DNA from: UBA5109 sp965662565
GTDB lineage: Bacteria; Pseudomonadota; Gammaproteobacteria; Pseudomonadales; Pseudohongiellaceae
Assembly: GCA_965662565.1 (NCBI GenBank)
Contig: CBFIHS010000005.1
Location: 1 to 64,000, forward strand
Length of the DNA stretch: 64,000 nt
Direction: 5' to 3'
The notes beneath the pieces are model-generated. The model ran no database searches and was not told where the DNA came from. It saw only the letters and a list, made by a program, of their open reading frames with translations. This document shows, one piece after another, positions 8,003-15,904 of this stretch. The first letter of the stretch is position 1. Each line of letters starts with the position of its first letter. Made by a program: the position numbers and the translations under genes.

Positions 8003-8619
8003 ATGAACAGATTTATCCTTGCTGCAATGTTGGTATTGGGTCTTAGCAAACTGCGGCACAAGCGCAAAGTGGAGACGCTGCCGCTGGAGAAAGTAAAGTA
8101 GTAGCCTGTGGCGCCTGTCATGGAGCCAGTGGTAATGACACCTTGGTTCCTGGTGCAGCGAAGCTGGGTGGACAACACCAACAGTACCTTCTAAAACAAT
8201 TGAAGGACATTAAGAGTGGTGCGCGTGAAATTGCATTAATGGCGGGCCAACTAAACAGTTTTAACGATCAAGACCTAGCAGATATTGCAGCCTATTATGC
8301 TGCTCAAGAAACTGCTTTGGGTGCGGCCACTGAAGAATCAGTAGCCATCGCTGAAGTATTGTATCGCTCTGGAAACCCTGAACTAGGTGTTCCAGCTTGT
8401 TCAGCTTGCCATTCCCCAGTGGGTGGCGGTAACGCTGGCGCGATGTATCCTTCTTTAAGCGGCCAAGATGTTGCTTACACAGAAACACAATTGAAAGCTT
8501 TCCGTTCAGGTGCAAGAAATAACGATCTATCTTCGGTCATGAGAACGATCGTAGCGAGGTTGAATGATGCTGAAATTGCGGCCTTAGCCTCTTACGTTTC
8601 TGGATTGCGAGCACAATAA
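8003..8619 (+). pseudogene. Cytochrome c4 (dihaem), frameshifted in the signal peptide
   Basis: Periplasmic dihaem cytochrome c of the c4 family, about 205 residues if repaired. Two haem sites are present, CGACH and CSACH, with distal Met candidates in ALMAGQL and SSVMRTI. The ATG (MNRFILAAMLVLGLS) is in one frame, and the mature protein (TAAQAQSGDAAAG onward) is in another. The shift lies at an AAA run at 8048-8050; one extra A would restore a normal signal peptide with an AQA cleavage site. A homopolymer undercall is the simplest explanation, so the gene is probably intact in the cell. The neighbours engB and dsbA are the usual ones; c4 donates electrons to terminal oxidases. Confidence 0.88.
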
Positions 8620-8663
8620 GGAAACATTTAGAATAATTCAGGTCTGATTAAGCTGATCGATAG

Positions 8664-8692
8664 AAAAAGGGTGCCAAATGGTACCCTTTTTT
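8664..8692 (+). terminator. Rho-independent terminator after cytochrome c4
   Basis: AAAAGGGTGCC (8665-8675) pairs with GGTACCCTTTT (8680-8690) around an AAAT loop, with one G-T pair, and is followed by further T residues. Confidence 0.85.
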
Positions 8693-8775
8693 GTATCTTA
8701 GCCGACACAAGAACTTCGTGTAGAGTTGTTTACCCTTTAAACACGCGTTACCGTTTTAAGAATTTGGAGTTAATA

Positions 8776-9417
8776 ATGAAAACATTGCTTAAACCTATAC
8801 TGCTCACATTTGCTTTGATCACAGTGAGTATTTCTGTATTTGCCCAGCCAGCTCGTTATGTAGAAGGTACTCACTTCGTTGAGCTCGAAAAACCAGTTCG
8901 AACAGTAGACTCTTCAAAAGTCGAAGTTGTTGAAGTGTTTTGGTATGGCTGCTCGCATTGCTATTCGTTTGAGCCTTTGCTGAACAGTTGGGTAGACAAA
9001 CAAGCTGATGATGTTGTGTTTGTTCATAGCCCAGGAATGTGGAATGCTATGATGATGACTCATGCTCAGGTTTATTACACAGCTGAAGAGCTTGGCATGA
9101 CTGAAGAGTTGCACTCAGATATTTTTGACGAAATCTTACAGCGTCGTAACTATTTGCAAAACGAAGATCAAGTAAAAGACTATTTTGTAAGAAATGGTGC
9201 TTCACCTGAAGAATTCGATGCAGCCTGGAATTCATTTGCTGTATCGTCAAGTGTGAATCGAGCCAATACGAGAATGCGTGACTACGGTGTGCGCAGTACG
9301 CCTAATATGATTGTGAATGGTAAGTATCGCGTATCGGCAAACCAAGCGGTACAAACTCAGACTGATGTTTTGGCAGTAGTAGATTTCTTGGTAGAGCAGG
9401 AACGCAGCAAGCTTTAA
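8776..9417 (+). CDS. dsbA: Thiol:disulfide interchange protein DsbA
   Basis: Periplasmic disulfide oxidase with thioredoxin fold, 213 residues. The signal peptide is MKTLLKPILLTFALITVSIS and is cut after FAQ or SVFA. The active site is the CSHC form of CxxC in FWYGCSHCYSFEP, and the cis-Pro loop is in RSTPNMIVNGKY. The start at this ATG gives a standard signal peptide; the 35 codons readable upstream overlap the preceding terminator. DsbB, which reoxidises DsbA, is also in this window at 60.8 kb. Oxidised disulfides also support cytochrome c maturation, which fits the flanking cytochrome genes. Confidence 0.95.
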   Translation: MKTLLKPILLTFALITVSISVFAQPARYVEGTHFVELEKPVRTVDSSKVEVVEVFWYGCSHCYSFEPLLNSWVDKQADDVVFVHSPGMWNAMMMTHAQVYYTAEELGMTEELHSDIFDEILQRRNYLQNEDQVKDYFVRNGASPEEFDAAWNSFAVSSSVNRANTRMRDYGVRSTPNMIVNGKYRVSANQAVQTQTDVLAVVDFLVEQERSKL

Positions 9418-9454
9418 ATAAAGCGCGCCTACTCAACTATAAGTTTTAAATTCG

Positions 9455-9489
9455 AACGCCTGTGATGCATAGCATCATCGGCGTTTTTA
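9455..9489 (+). terminator. Rho-independent terminator after dsbA
   Basis: AACGCC (9455-9460) pairs with GGCGTT (9480-9485), with an inner stem of TGATGC and GCATCA, followed by T residues. Confidence 0.75.
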
Positions 9490-9574
9490 TGTGCGATGTT
9501 ATTCAAACAAGGCTTTTCTGGTACTTTCAGGGCCTTTCTAGTTGAGCTGTGTATCCGAAGGCTTAAATTATAGG

Positions 9575-9580
9575 TATAAT
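9575..9580 (+). promoter_or_regulatory. Probable -10 box upstream of cytochrome c5
   Basis: A perfect TATAAT hexamer lies about 120 bases before the start codon, but no good -35 hexamer is seen at 16-18 bases. It is a candidate only. Confidence 0.35.
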
Positions 9581-9700
9581 GCCGCGCTCAAAATGATCGG
9601 AATCAAGATTTTCATCTAATTTTATTGGTTCATCGTATTAATAAGCAGTAATCGTAAACGTATAAAAACGCTAATCAGCTAATCAAACAGAGGTAGCAAA

Positions 9701-10126
9701 GTGACCAAAAGGATAACAACCCTTATCGCTGGAATATTCGTGGTTTTAGTATCAGCTTATGCTGGAGCCGCCACTTTAGAAGAAGAAATTCATGCTCGTC
9801 TTACACCGGCTGGATCAGTCTGTGTTGCTGGGGAAGACTGTGCTGCAGGCCTAGCCATGGCTGGTGCAGGAGCAGGTGGCCCAAGATCTCCGGAAGATAT
9901 TTATCAAGCTTCTTGCTTTGCTTGTCATGGTACTGGTGCAAATAATGCGCCCGTATTAGGTGATGTTGAAGCTTGGGCGCCTCGTATTGCTCAAGGTACG
10001 GATGTTTTATATGCCAATGCGATTAACGGTCTTAATAACATCATGCCAGCTCGTGGACTTTGCATGGATTGTTCTGATGAAGAGATCCAGGCCGTAGTTG
10101 ATTATCTCGTTCAAGAAGTACAATAA
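9701..10126 (+). CDS. Cytochrome c5-type monohaem protein
   Basis: Small monohaem cytochrome c, 141 residues, with a signal peptide ending at AGA-ATLEE. The haem site is CFACH and the axial Met is likely the one in NNIMPARG. A Cys pair (LCMDCSDEE) just before the C-terminal helix is characteristic of cytochrome c5. A second pair of Cys (SVCVAGEDC) lies in the N-terminal Gly/Ala-rich stretch. The start is GTG with AGAGGT 7-8 bases upstream. Strong terminators flank it on both sides, so it is probably a single-gene transcript. Role: periplasmic electron carrier, partner not identified. Confidence 0.88.
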   Translation: MTKRITTLIAGIFVVLVSAYAGAATLEEEIHARLTPAGSVCVAGEDCAAGLAMAGAGAGGPRSPEDIYQASCFACHGTGANNAPVLGDVEAWAPRIAQGTDVLYANAINGLNNIMPARGLCMDCSDEEIQAVVDYLVQEVQ

Positions 10127-10137
10127 AATTTCTTTTA

Positions 10138-10166
10138 GGGTAAATGCCTTATTTAGGCATTTACCC
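10138..10166 (+). terminator. Hairpin after cytochrome c5
   Basis: A perfect 11-base stem GGGTAAATGCC/GGCATTTACCC with a 7-base loop is followed by a modest T-rich tail. It is a probable terminator. Confidence 0.75.
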
Positions 10167-10301
10167 GATTTCTGTTTTATCAGTTCTTTCCCGTTTTAGT
10201 AGCCTCCAGCTTCATCCTCCTAAATTTCAATTTTTGAATTTGCTAAAAAGCCTTTTCTAAGCTATTACCTATAGAGTTTTGGCTTTCATGGAAGAAGGTT
10301 T

Positions 10302-11824
10302 ATGTCGCTGTCTATTATCTACTCGCGTGCGAATATTGGTATTGAAGCGCCTCTTGTTACTGTAGAAACACACCTCTCAAACGGCCTTCCGGGTTTTTCG
10401 ATTGTTGGCTTACCAGAAACGGCTGTGAAAGAAAGTAAAGAACGGGTTCGCAGTGCTATTTTAAATTCCTTACTTGAGTTTCCAGCAAAACGAATCACGG
10501 TTAATTTGGCGCCTGCAGACTTGCCAAAAGCTGGGGGGCGCTTTGATTTAGCGATTGCCGTTGGAATCTTGGTCGCTTCAGGGCAGTTAAGTTCAGAAAA
10601 AATTGCTCAAATTGAATTTATGCGAGAACTGGCGCTATCGGGTGAGTTGCGAAGTGTACCAGGTGTTTTGCCTGGTTTGCTCGCTACAAATACGGCTCAA
10701 AGAGAAGCGATCGTGCCCCATGCTAATGAAGCAGAAGCTGGCTTGGCGCGTTTAACAGCGAAAGCAGAGGTGAAACTATGCAAGCATTTGCTGGAACTTT
10801 GTAGATATCTAAAAGGTGAATTTGTCTTACCACAAGCGGATCTCTTAGAGCCTGTTAAGCGGAGCTTTGTGGACACGCTAGATGATGTGGTCGGTCAACA
10901 ACAAGCGCAAAGAGCGTTAGTGCTTGCGGCGGCTGGGGGGGCACAATTTGCTTATGGTGGGGCCGCCAGGAACGGGCAAAACCATGTTGGCAAATCGATT
11001 ACAAACTTTAGTGCCTGCTCTTTCAAATAAGAGTGCNNNNNNNNNNTGCTGCGATTCGTTCAATAAATAATGAAAGCTTATCCGCATCAACTTTGTTCAA
11101 CGCTCCTTTTCGAGCACCTCATCATACTGCTTCGGCCGTTGCACTTGTAGGTGGAGTTGCAAATCTTAATGCTGGAGAAATTACTTTGGCGCATCAAGGA
11201 ATTTTGTTCTTAGATGAATTACCGGAGTTTGGCTCAAGAGTTTTAGAAAGCTTACGCGAGCCTTTAGAGACCGGTTGGATTCATATTTCCAGATCAACTT
11301 ACCAAGTCAGCTTGCCAGCTCGCTTCCAATTAATTGCCGCGATGAATCCTTGTCCTTGCGGCTACTATGGCGACTTAGAAAATGAGTGCCGTTGTTCTAT
11401 CGAGCGCATAAAAAACTATCAGCACAGAGTATCGGGGCCTTTACTGGATAGAATTGATATCCAGATTCAACTGAGCCGGCTAAGCGATCAAGAACGCGAT
11501 CTACTTATTCAAAAAGATAGAAGTATGGGGCGAGCTGAAAAATTAAGAGAGCAAGTTTTTAAATGTCGTGACAGGCAAGTACAACGTGCAGGTAAGTTGA
11601 ACGCTTTATTAAATCAAAAGGAGATCGTGCGTGACTGTAATCTCAGTACAGAGGATAGAACGCTGCTAAATAATGCTATTAAGCAATTAAAGTTATCCAC
11701 TAGAGCTTATTTCAGAATTTTAAAAGTGGCGCGGACAATAGCTGATTTGTCAGATCAAGCAGCAATTACTAAACAACATTTATTAGAAGCAATCAGCTAT
11801 CGAAAATTTGATCGGGATATTTGA
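10302..11824 (+). pseudogene. comM: Mg-chelatase-like AAA+ protein ComM, frameshift plus sequence gap
   Basis: AAA+ helicase of the YifB/ComM family, which promotes branch migration of incoming DNA in natural transformation. The N-terminal ChlI-like domain (SIVGLPETAVKESKERVRSA) and the start of the ATPase are in one frame. After a 7-G run (10935-10941) the frame shifts, and the bases then read HNLLMVGPPGTGKTMLANRL, a perfect Walker A region, in another frame. Removing one G repairs it. Ten Ns follow, then AAIRSIN, APHHTASAVALVGG, ILFLDELPEF (Walker B) and AAMNPCPCGYYGD with a Cys-rich loop. For the reading frame to continue, about nine bases rather than ten should be missing. Probably intact in the cell. 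Confidence 0.88.
11037..11046. other. Assembly gap of ten Ns
   Basis: Ten unknown bases fall inside comM between codons for SNKSA and AAIRS. Family alignment suggests about three residues are missing, so ten Ns look like a placeholder rather than a measured length. Confidence 0.98.
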
Positions 11825-11837
11825 GTGGAGATTGAGA

Positions 11838-12092
11838 TTATGTTTTTGTTTCTTCTAATTTAGATATTTTTTCTTCCAGTTCAGCAATTGTTTGCTCCGC
11901 TCTTGCTAATACCTTGAGCTGGGCATCAAACTCCTCTCTTGTGACTATATTGAGCTTAGCAAAGCTGCTTTGCAAAACAGTGTAAAACTGTTTTTCAATA
12001 TCTGCTTTAATAGGATTGATTTTAGGGCCAACGCTTGGGATGATTTCAGTCAAACGTTGACTAAGTTTTTGTAGGAACTCGGGATTCAGCAT
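11838..12092 (-). CDS. ubiK: Ubiquinone biosynthesis accessory factor UbiK (YqiC/BMFP)
   Basis: Small protein of 84 residues with an N-terminal amphipathic helix (NPEFLQKLSQRLTEIIP) and a C-terminal coiled coil (ARAEQTIAELEEKISKLEE), the BMFP/YqiC layout. UbiK with UbiJ assists ubiquinone ring modification at the membrane; the link to fatty acids and lipids is by family. It is convergent to comM and divergent from glnK. The ubiK-glnK-comM neighbourhood is that of Pseudomonas. Confidence 0.88.
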   Translation of the reverse strand: MLNPEFLQKLSQRLTEIIPSVGPKINPIKADIEKQFYTVLQSSFAKLNIVTREEFDAQLKVLARAEQTIAELEEKISKLEETKT

Positions 12093-12254
12093 AAGTAGAA
12101 CCTTGTATTCTAATTTTTGTGATCTTAATGTTGTAATACTAGCATTTTACAAGTAACTCGATAACGTAGAATAATCGTTTTTTGTATTTAGGTAGCATAT
12201 ACTTTCAGGCGCCCGAAAAACTAAAATATAGGGCCGTAATGTGAGGAGATAATA

Positions 12255-12593
12255 ATGAAAATGATCACAGCAGTAATTAAACCCTTTAAACTCGATGATG
12301 TTCGAGAGGCTTTATCTGGAATTGGGGTTCAGGGAATTACCGCTACTGAGGTAAAAGGCTTTGGTCGCCAAAAAGGGCACACTGAGTTATATCGCGGGGC
12401 AGAGTATGTCGTCGATTTTTTACCCAAGATACGATTGGAAATTGCGGCTGATGACTCCGTAGTAGATCAGATTATTGAAGTGCTCAGTAAGGCAGCTCTT
12501 ACTGGAAAAATTGGGGATGGCAAAATTTTTGTCAGCAACCTTGAACAAGTAATCAGAATTCGTACTGGTGAATCTGGACCCGACGCGCTTTAA
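12255..12593 (+). CDS. glnK: Nitrogen regulatory P-II protein (GlnK/GlnB)
   Basis: Trimeric 2-oxoglutarate/ATP sensor, 112 residues. T-loop sequence GFGRQKGHTELYRGAEY includes the uridylylated Tyr51, and the B-loop TGKIGDGKIF and C-terminal RIRTGE are conserved. It is closer to GlnK in wording, and its place next to ubiK and comM is that of glnK in Pseudomonas. The ammonium transporter amtB, which usually follows glnK, is absent: rsmE lies directly downstream on the other strand. The RBS GAGGAGA is strong. No clear sigma-54 -24/-12 box was found in the leader. Confidence 0.92.
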   Translation: MKMITAVIKPFKLDDVREALSGIGVQGITATEVKGFGRQKGHTELYRGAEYVVDFLPKIRLEIAADDSVVDQIIEVLSKAALTGKIGDGKIFVSNLEQVIRIRTGESGPDAL

Positions 12594-12605
12594 AATACCT
12601 AAAAG

Positions 12606-13337
12606 CTAAATTGAGAAATCGCCCCAAAGCAGCTGCAATGCAGTCAAAGCAGCAATAGGGGCGGTTTCCGTTCTGAACACCCTAGGGCCCAACTGCACTG
12701 CTTGGAATCCGCTTTTATCTGCCACAGCTAGTTCCTGTTTCGAAAAACCTCCTTCAGGGCCTATTAACAGAGCTACTTCACTAACATGGCTTGTGCTGGA
12801 AAGAGTATTTTCTGAGCTCGGTTCAAAAATGAGTTTTAGTGGGCAGGCAAGTTCTTCGCACCACTTTGATAGATGGATTGCAGGGTTAATGCTTGGAACA
12901 GTGGTTCGGCCACTTTGTTCACAGGCACTGATGGCGATCTGCTGCCAATGCTGTAACTTTTTTTGCAAGCGCTCGCCCTGGAGTTTGACTTCAGAAAATT
13001 CAGTAAAAAGAGGGGTGATTTCACTTACGCCCAGTTCAGTGCTTTTTTGAATTGCCGTGTCCATGCGTTCACCTCGTGAGAGTCCAAGCCCGAGAGAAGT
13101 GTGAAGTGGTGACTCAGTATGCTTAACACTGCACTCTAGGACTTCTATCTGAATACGATTTTTTGTGATGTGTTTAATCTTGGCTGTGTATTCACAGCCA
13201 TCGCCATTAAATAAAATCAAAGCGGCATCTACTTTAAGCCGCAGCACCTTACTGAGATAATGTGCTTGCTGCCCGTCTAGCTCTATTTCGGAGCTCGGAG
13301 TAAGATTCTGGCTTGTGTAGATTCTTGAGATTCGCAT
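12606..13337 (-). CDS. rsmE: 16S rRNA m3U1498 methyltransferase RsmE
   Basis: SPOUT-class methyltransferase of 243 residues that methylates U1498 of 16S rRNA. The N-terminal PUA-like domain (HYLSKVLRLK, LFNGDG) is followed by the knot region with LGLGLSRGERMD, KSTELGVSEITPL, LIGPEGGFSKQE and LGPRVFRTETAP. The ATG beginning MRISRIYT matches the family; 18 more residues are readable upstream without homology. Convergent with glnK. Confidence 0.93.
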   Translation of the reverse strand: MRISRIYTSQNLTPSSEIELDGQQAHYLSKVLRLKVDAALILFNGDGCEYTAKIKHITKNRIQIEVLECSVKHTESPLHTSLGLGLSRGERMDTAIQKSTELGVSEITPLFTEFSEVKLQGERLQKKLQHWQQIAISACEQSGRTTVPSINPAIHLSKWCEELACPLKLIFEPSSENTLSSTSHVSEVALLIGPEGGFSKQELAVADKSGFQAVQLGPRVFRTETAPIAALTALQLLWGDFSI

Positions 13338-13408
13338 GCGGCAAGGATACAGCCAAGAGTTAAAACTGCAAGATGCAGATTGAAAACCCATGATGGAAAT
13401 GAAAAATA

Positions 13409-14701
13409 ATGCAAACTAGCCCGACCAAGACAAAGGCTGAAAACAAAACAAAGACGAGCTCTAAGCAAGAGTTACTAAGCTTTGATGTCATCGTTGTGGG
13501 TGGAGGAATAGTTGGTCTGACTATGGCTTTATTGCTGGCACAACAGAGCCAAGTACAAAAGCCACTCAAGATCGCTCTTTTGGATAATCAAAAGAAAAAA
13601 GCCTCATCTAAAAAAAGTGAAACCGGTGTTAAAGAATTTAACCCTCGGGTTTCTGCTTTATCCCTAGCAAGCCAGACTCTCTTTGCCTCTTTGAATCTTT
13701 GGCAGGAGCATATAGCGTCAAAGGCTTGTGCTTATCAAGATATGTTTGTGTGGGATTCTAATGGCACTGGCAATATCAGTTTTTCAGCACTCGATATTCA
13801 ACAAGCAGCTTTGGGTCATATTGTAGAAAATTCTGTAATCGTTGAAGCGCTAGAACAGGCCTTAGAAGGGCACACGAGTATCAGTCTTATCCGTGGTGAA
13901 GCGGTTGAAAGCTATGAATTTGAGAACGGCCTTAGCCAGCTAAGCTTAAACACGGGGAAAAAATTAAGTGCGAAATTAGTGCTTGCCGCCGATGGTGGTA
14001 ATTCGACGCTGCGCAAGCAAGCTGAATTCAAAGTTAAAGAATGGTCTTATCAGCACCAGGCTATTGTTGCTACAGTAAAGACTGAAAAGTCACATGGTTT
14101 TACAGCCTCACAATGTTTTTTACCGACAGGCCCCATTGCCTTTTTGCCGCTTTTGGACTCAACAAGTGCAGAAGGTGAACAGTTTTACTCTTCAATAGTG
14201 TGGTCATGTGAGTCAGATCAAGCAGAAGAGTTGATGGCATTGGAAGATGCGCAATTCATGCAAAAACTAGAGCAAGCTTTCGAAAGCAAACTCGGTTCGC
14301 TTGAAGATATTGGTCCAAGATTAAGTTTTCCTTTATGGCAGCGGCATGCCACAAGCTACGTTAAAGAAGGTTTAGCCTTGGTTGGTGATGCGGCCCATAC
14401 GATTCATCCGCTTGCTGGTCAGGGAGTTAATTTGGGTCTTCTCGACGCGGTATGCTTGGCTAGGGTTATTAGTCAGGCAATTAATTCTAAAGAGGACTAT
14501 GGGTCTGAGCGAGTGCTGAGTCGTTATCAACGTGAGCGTAAAGGCCATAATCTAAGCATGATGGTTTTGATGGAGGCCTTCAAAAAAGGCTTTGGATCTG
14601 ATGATCTCATTGTTCGTTGGTTAAGGAATGCTGGTATGAGTTCGGTAGATAAATTGAGCCCTATTAAACATCAGCTGATCAAGAAGGCGATGGGCCTTTA
14701 A
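13409..14701 (+). CDS. FAD-dependent ubiquinone-ring hydroxylase (UbiH/UbiF/VisC family)
   Basis: Flavoprotein monooxygenase of 430 residues that hydroxylates a ubiquinone precursor ring. The dinucleotide-binding motif VVGGGIVGLTMALLLA sits near residue 28, the DG motif is LAADGGNSTLRKQ, and the family signature GDAAHTIHPLAGQGVNLG binds FAD. Which ring position (C1, C5 or C6; UbiF, UbiI or UbiH) is acted on cannot be read from the sequence. An unusual Lys/Thr-rich N-terminal stretch of about 24 residues and a KKKASSKKS insert precede conserved parts. gcvH lies further downstream, echoing the gcv-visC neighbourhood of E. coli. Confidence 0.9.
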   Translation: MQTSPTKTKAENKTKTSSKQELLSFDVIVVGGGIVGLTMALLLAQQSQVQKPLKIALLDNQKKKASSKKSETGVKEFNPRVSALSLASQTLFASLNLWQEHIASKACAYQDMFVWDSNGTGNISFSALDIQQAALGHIVENSVIVEALEQALEGHTSISLIRGEAVESYEFENGLSQLSLNTGKKLSAKLVLAADGGNSTLRKQAEFKVKEWSYQHQAIVATVKTEKSHGFTASQCFLPTGPIAFLPLLDSTSAEGEQFYSSIVWSCESDQAEELMALEDAQFMQKLEQAFESKLGSLEDIGPRLSFPLWQRHATSYVKEGLALVGDAAHTIHPLAGQGVNLGLLDAVCLARVISQAINSKEDYGSERVLSRYQRERKGHNLSMMVLMEAFKKGFGSDDLIVRWLRNAGMSSVDKLSPIKHQLIKKAMGL

Positions 14702-14762
14702 GTAATCTGGTAAGTGTTCTGGATCTAAGCAATAAGCGATGCTTGTAGTGCTTGCTATTATA

Positions 14763-14781
14763 AATGAGAATTATTATCATC
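14763..14781 (+). promoter_or_regulatory. Fur box upstream of the iron transporter
   Basis: AATGAGAATTATTATCATC closely matches the Fur consensus of repeated GATAAT hexamers. It lies 32 bases before the start of the ferric-binding protein gene, so iron repression of the pair is likely. Confidence 0.8.
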
Positions 14782-14812
14782 TTTGTTCCTTTTTTTGAAG
14801 AGTAAGACACAA

Positions 14813-15892
14813 ATGCGAATTTTGTTAATCATACTAGGTATAGCTTTACTTAACGCCTGTTCTCAAGATGCACAATCACCCCAAATTGATGCTTCTGGTG
14901 GCGCTGCTAGTGATTCCATGGTGTCTTCTGACGACTCTGCCATGATGAGTTCTATAACTCAGCCAGTTATTGTCTATTCCTCACGACAAGAGCATTTGAT
15001 TAAGCCCTTATTTGATCTTTTTACAGCAGAGACAGGCATAGAGGTGCAGTATCAAACGGGTGAAGAAGGCCCCCTGATTGCTCGCTTACAAGCTGAAGGC
15101 GATGCCACTTTTGCTGACATTCTGTATACAGTAGATGCTGGAAACCTTTGGTCTGCCGCAAATAGAGACTTATTAGCTTCGATCGATTCTCCAATACTGG
15201 AGGCTAATATCCCGGAACATTTACGTGACCCAGAAGGCCGATGGTTTGGATTATCTGTGCGCGCGCGCACTATAGTCTATGCAAAAGATCGTGTAGATCC
15301 TGCCGAGTTATCTAGCTATGAAGCATTGACTGATCCAAAGTGGCAGGGGCGTCTTTGCTTGCGCACTTCTAAGAAGGTTTACAACATGTCGCTGGTAGCA
15401 ACCATGATTGAGCGCTTTGGTGAAGAGGCTACTCAAGAAATCGTAGAAGGCTGGGTTAACAATCTTGCGGCGCCAGTTTTCAGTAGCGATACCCTGGTCA
15501 TTGAAGCGATTGCTGCTGGCCAATGCGATGTTGGTTTGGTGAATACTTATTACTTAGGACGTTTGCAGGCTGAAGATCCAGATTATCCAGTTGCCTTGTT
15601 TTGGGCCAATCAGGAGAGCAGTGGTGCTCATGTCAATATTTCCGGTGCCGGCCTTACCCGCTACGCTAAAAATCCTGAAGGCGCGAAACGCTTGCTGGAA
15701 TGGCTGTCTACAGAAGAGCCACAAAAGATGTTCTCTGAGCTTAACTTGGAGATTCCTGCTAACCCAGATGTTCCTTCGACTGAGGTGGTGTTAAGTTGGG
15801 GTGATTTTGTACAAGACCAGATTAATGTTGAAGCGGCAGGGCGCTTGCAGGCAGAGGCTGTGATGTTAATGGATAGAGCCGACTACCGTTAA
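14813..15892 (+). CDS. Ferric iron ABC transporter substrate-binding lipoprotein (FbpA/FutA-like)
   Basis: Periplasmic ferric-binding protein of 359 residues. The N-terminus has a lipoprotein signal with lipobox LLNAC, then an Asp/Ser-rich linker before the binding fold starts at VIVYSSRQEHLIKPL. Family features are SVRARTIVYAKDRV, SYEALTDPKWQGRLC and the paired tyrosines in GLVNTYYLGRL that bind iron. The ATG was chosen because it gives a compact lipoprotein signal; a TTG ten codons upstream is weak. It is preceded by a Fur box and followed, 12 bases later, by its permease gene. FbpA/FutA is usually soluble in Gram-negatives, so membrane anchoring is a modest variation. Confidence 0.9.
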   Translation: MRILLIILGIALLNACSQDAQSPQIDASGGAASDSMVSSDDSAMMSSITQPVIVYSSRQEHLIKPLFDLFTAETGIEVQYQTGEEGPLIARLQAEGDATFADILYTVDAGNLWSAANRDLLASIDSPILEANIPEHLRDPEGRWFGLSVRARTIVYAKDRVDPAELSSYEALTDPKWQGRLCLRTSKKVYNMSLVATMIERFGEEATQEIVEGWVNNLAAPVFSSDTLVIEAIAAGQCDVGLVNTYYLGRLQAEDPDYPVALFWANQESSGAHVNISGAGLTRYAKNPEGAKRLLEWLSTEEPQKMFSELNLEIPANPDVPSTEVVLSWGDFVQDQINVEAAGRLQAEAVMLMDRADYR

Positions 15893-15904
15893 TAGCAATT
15901 TTGA

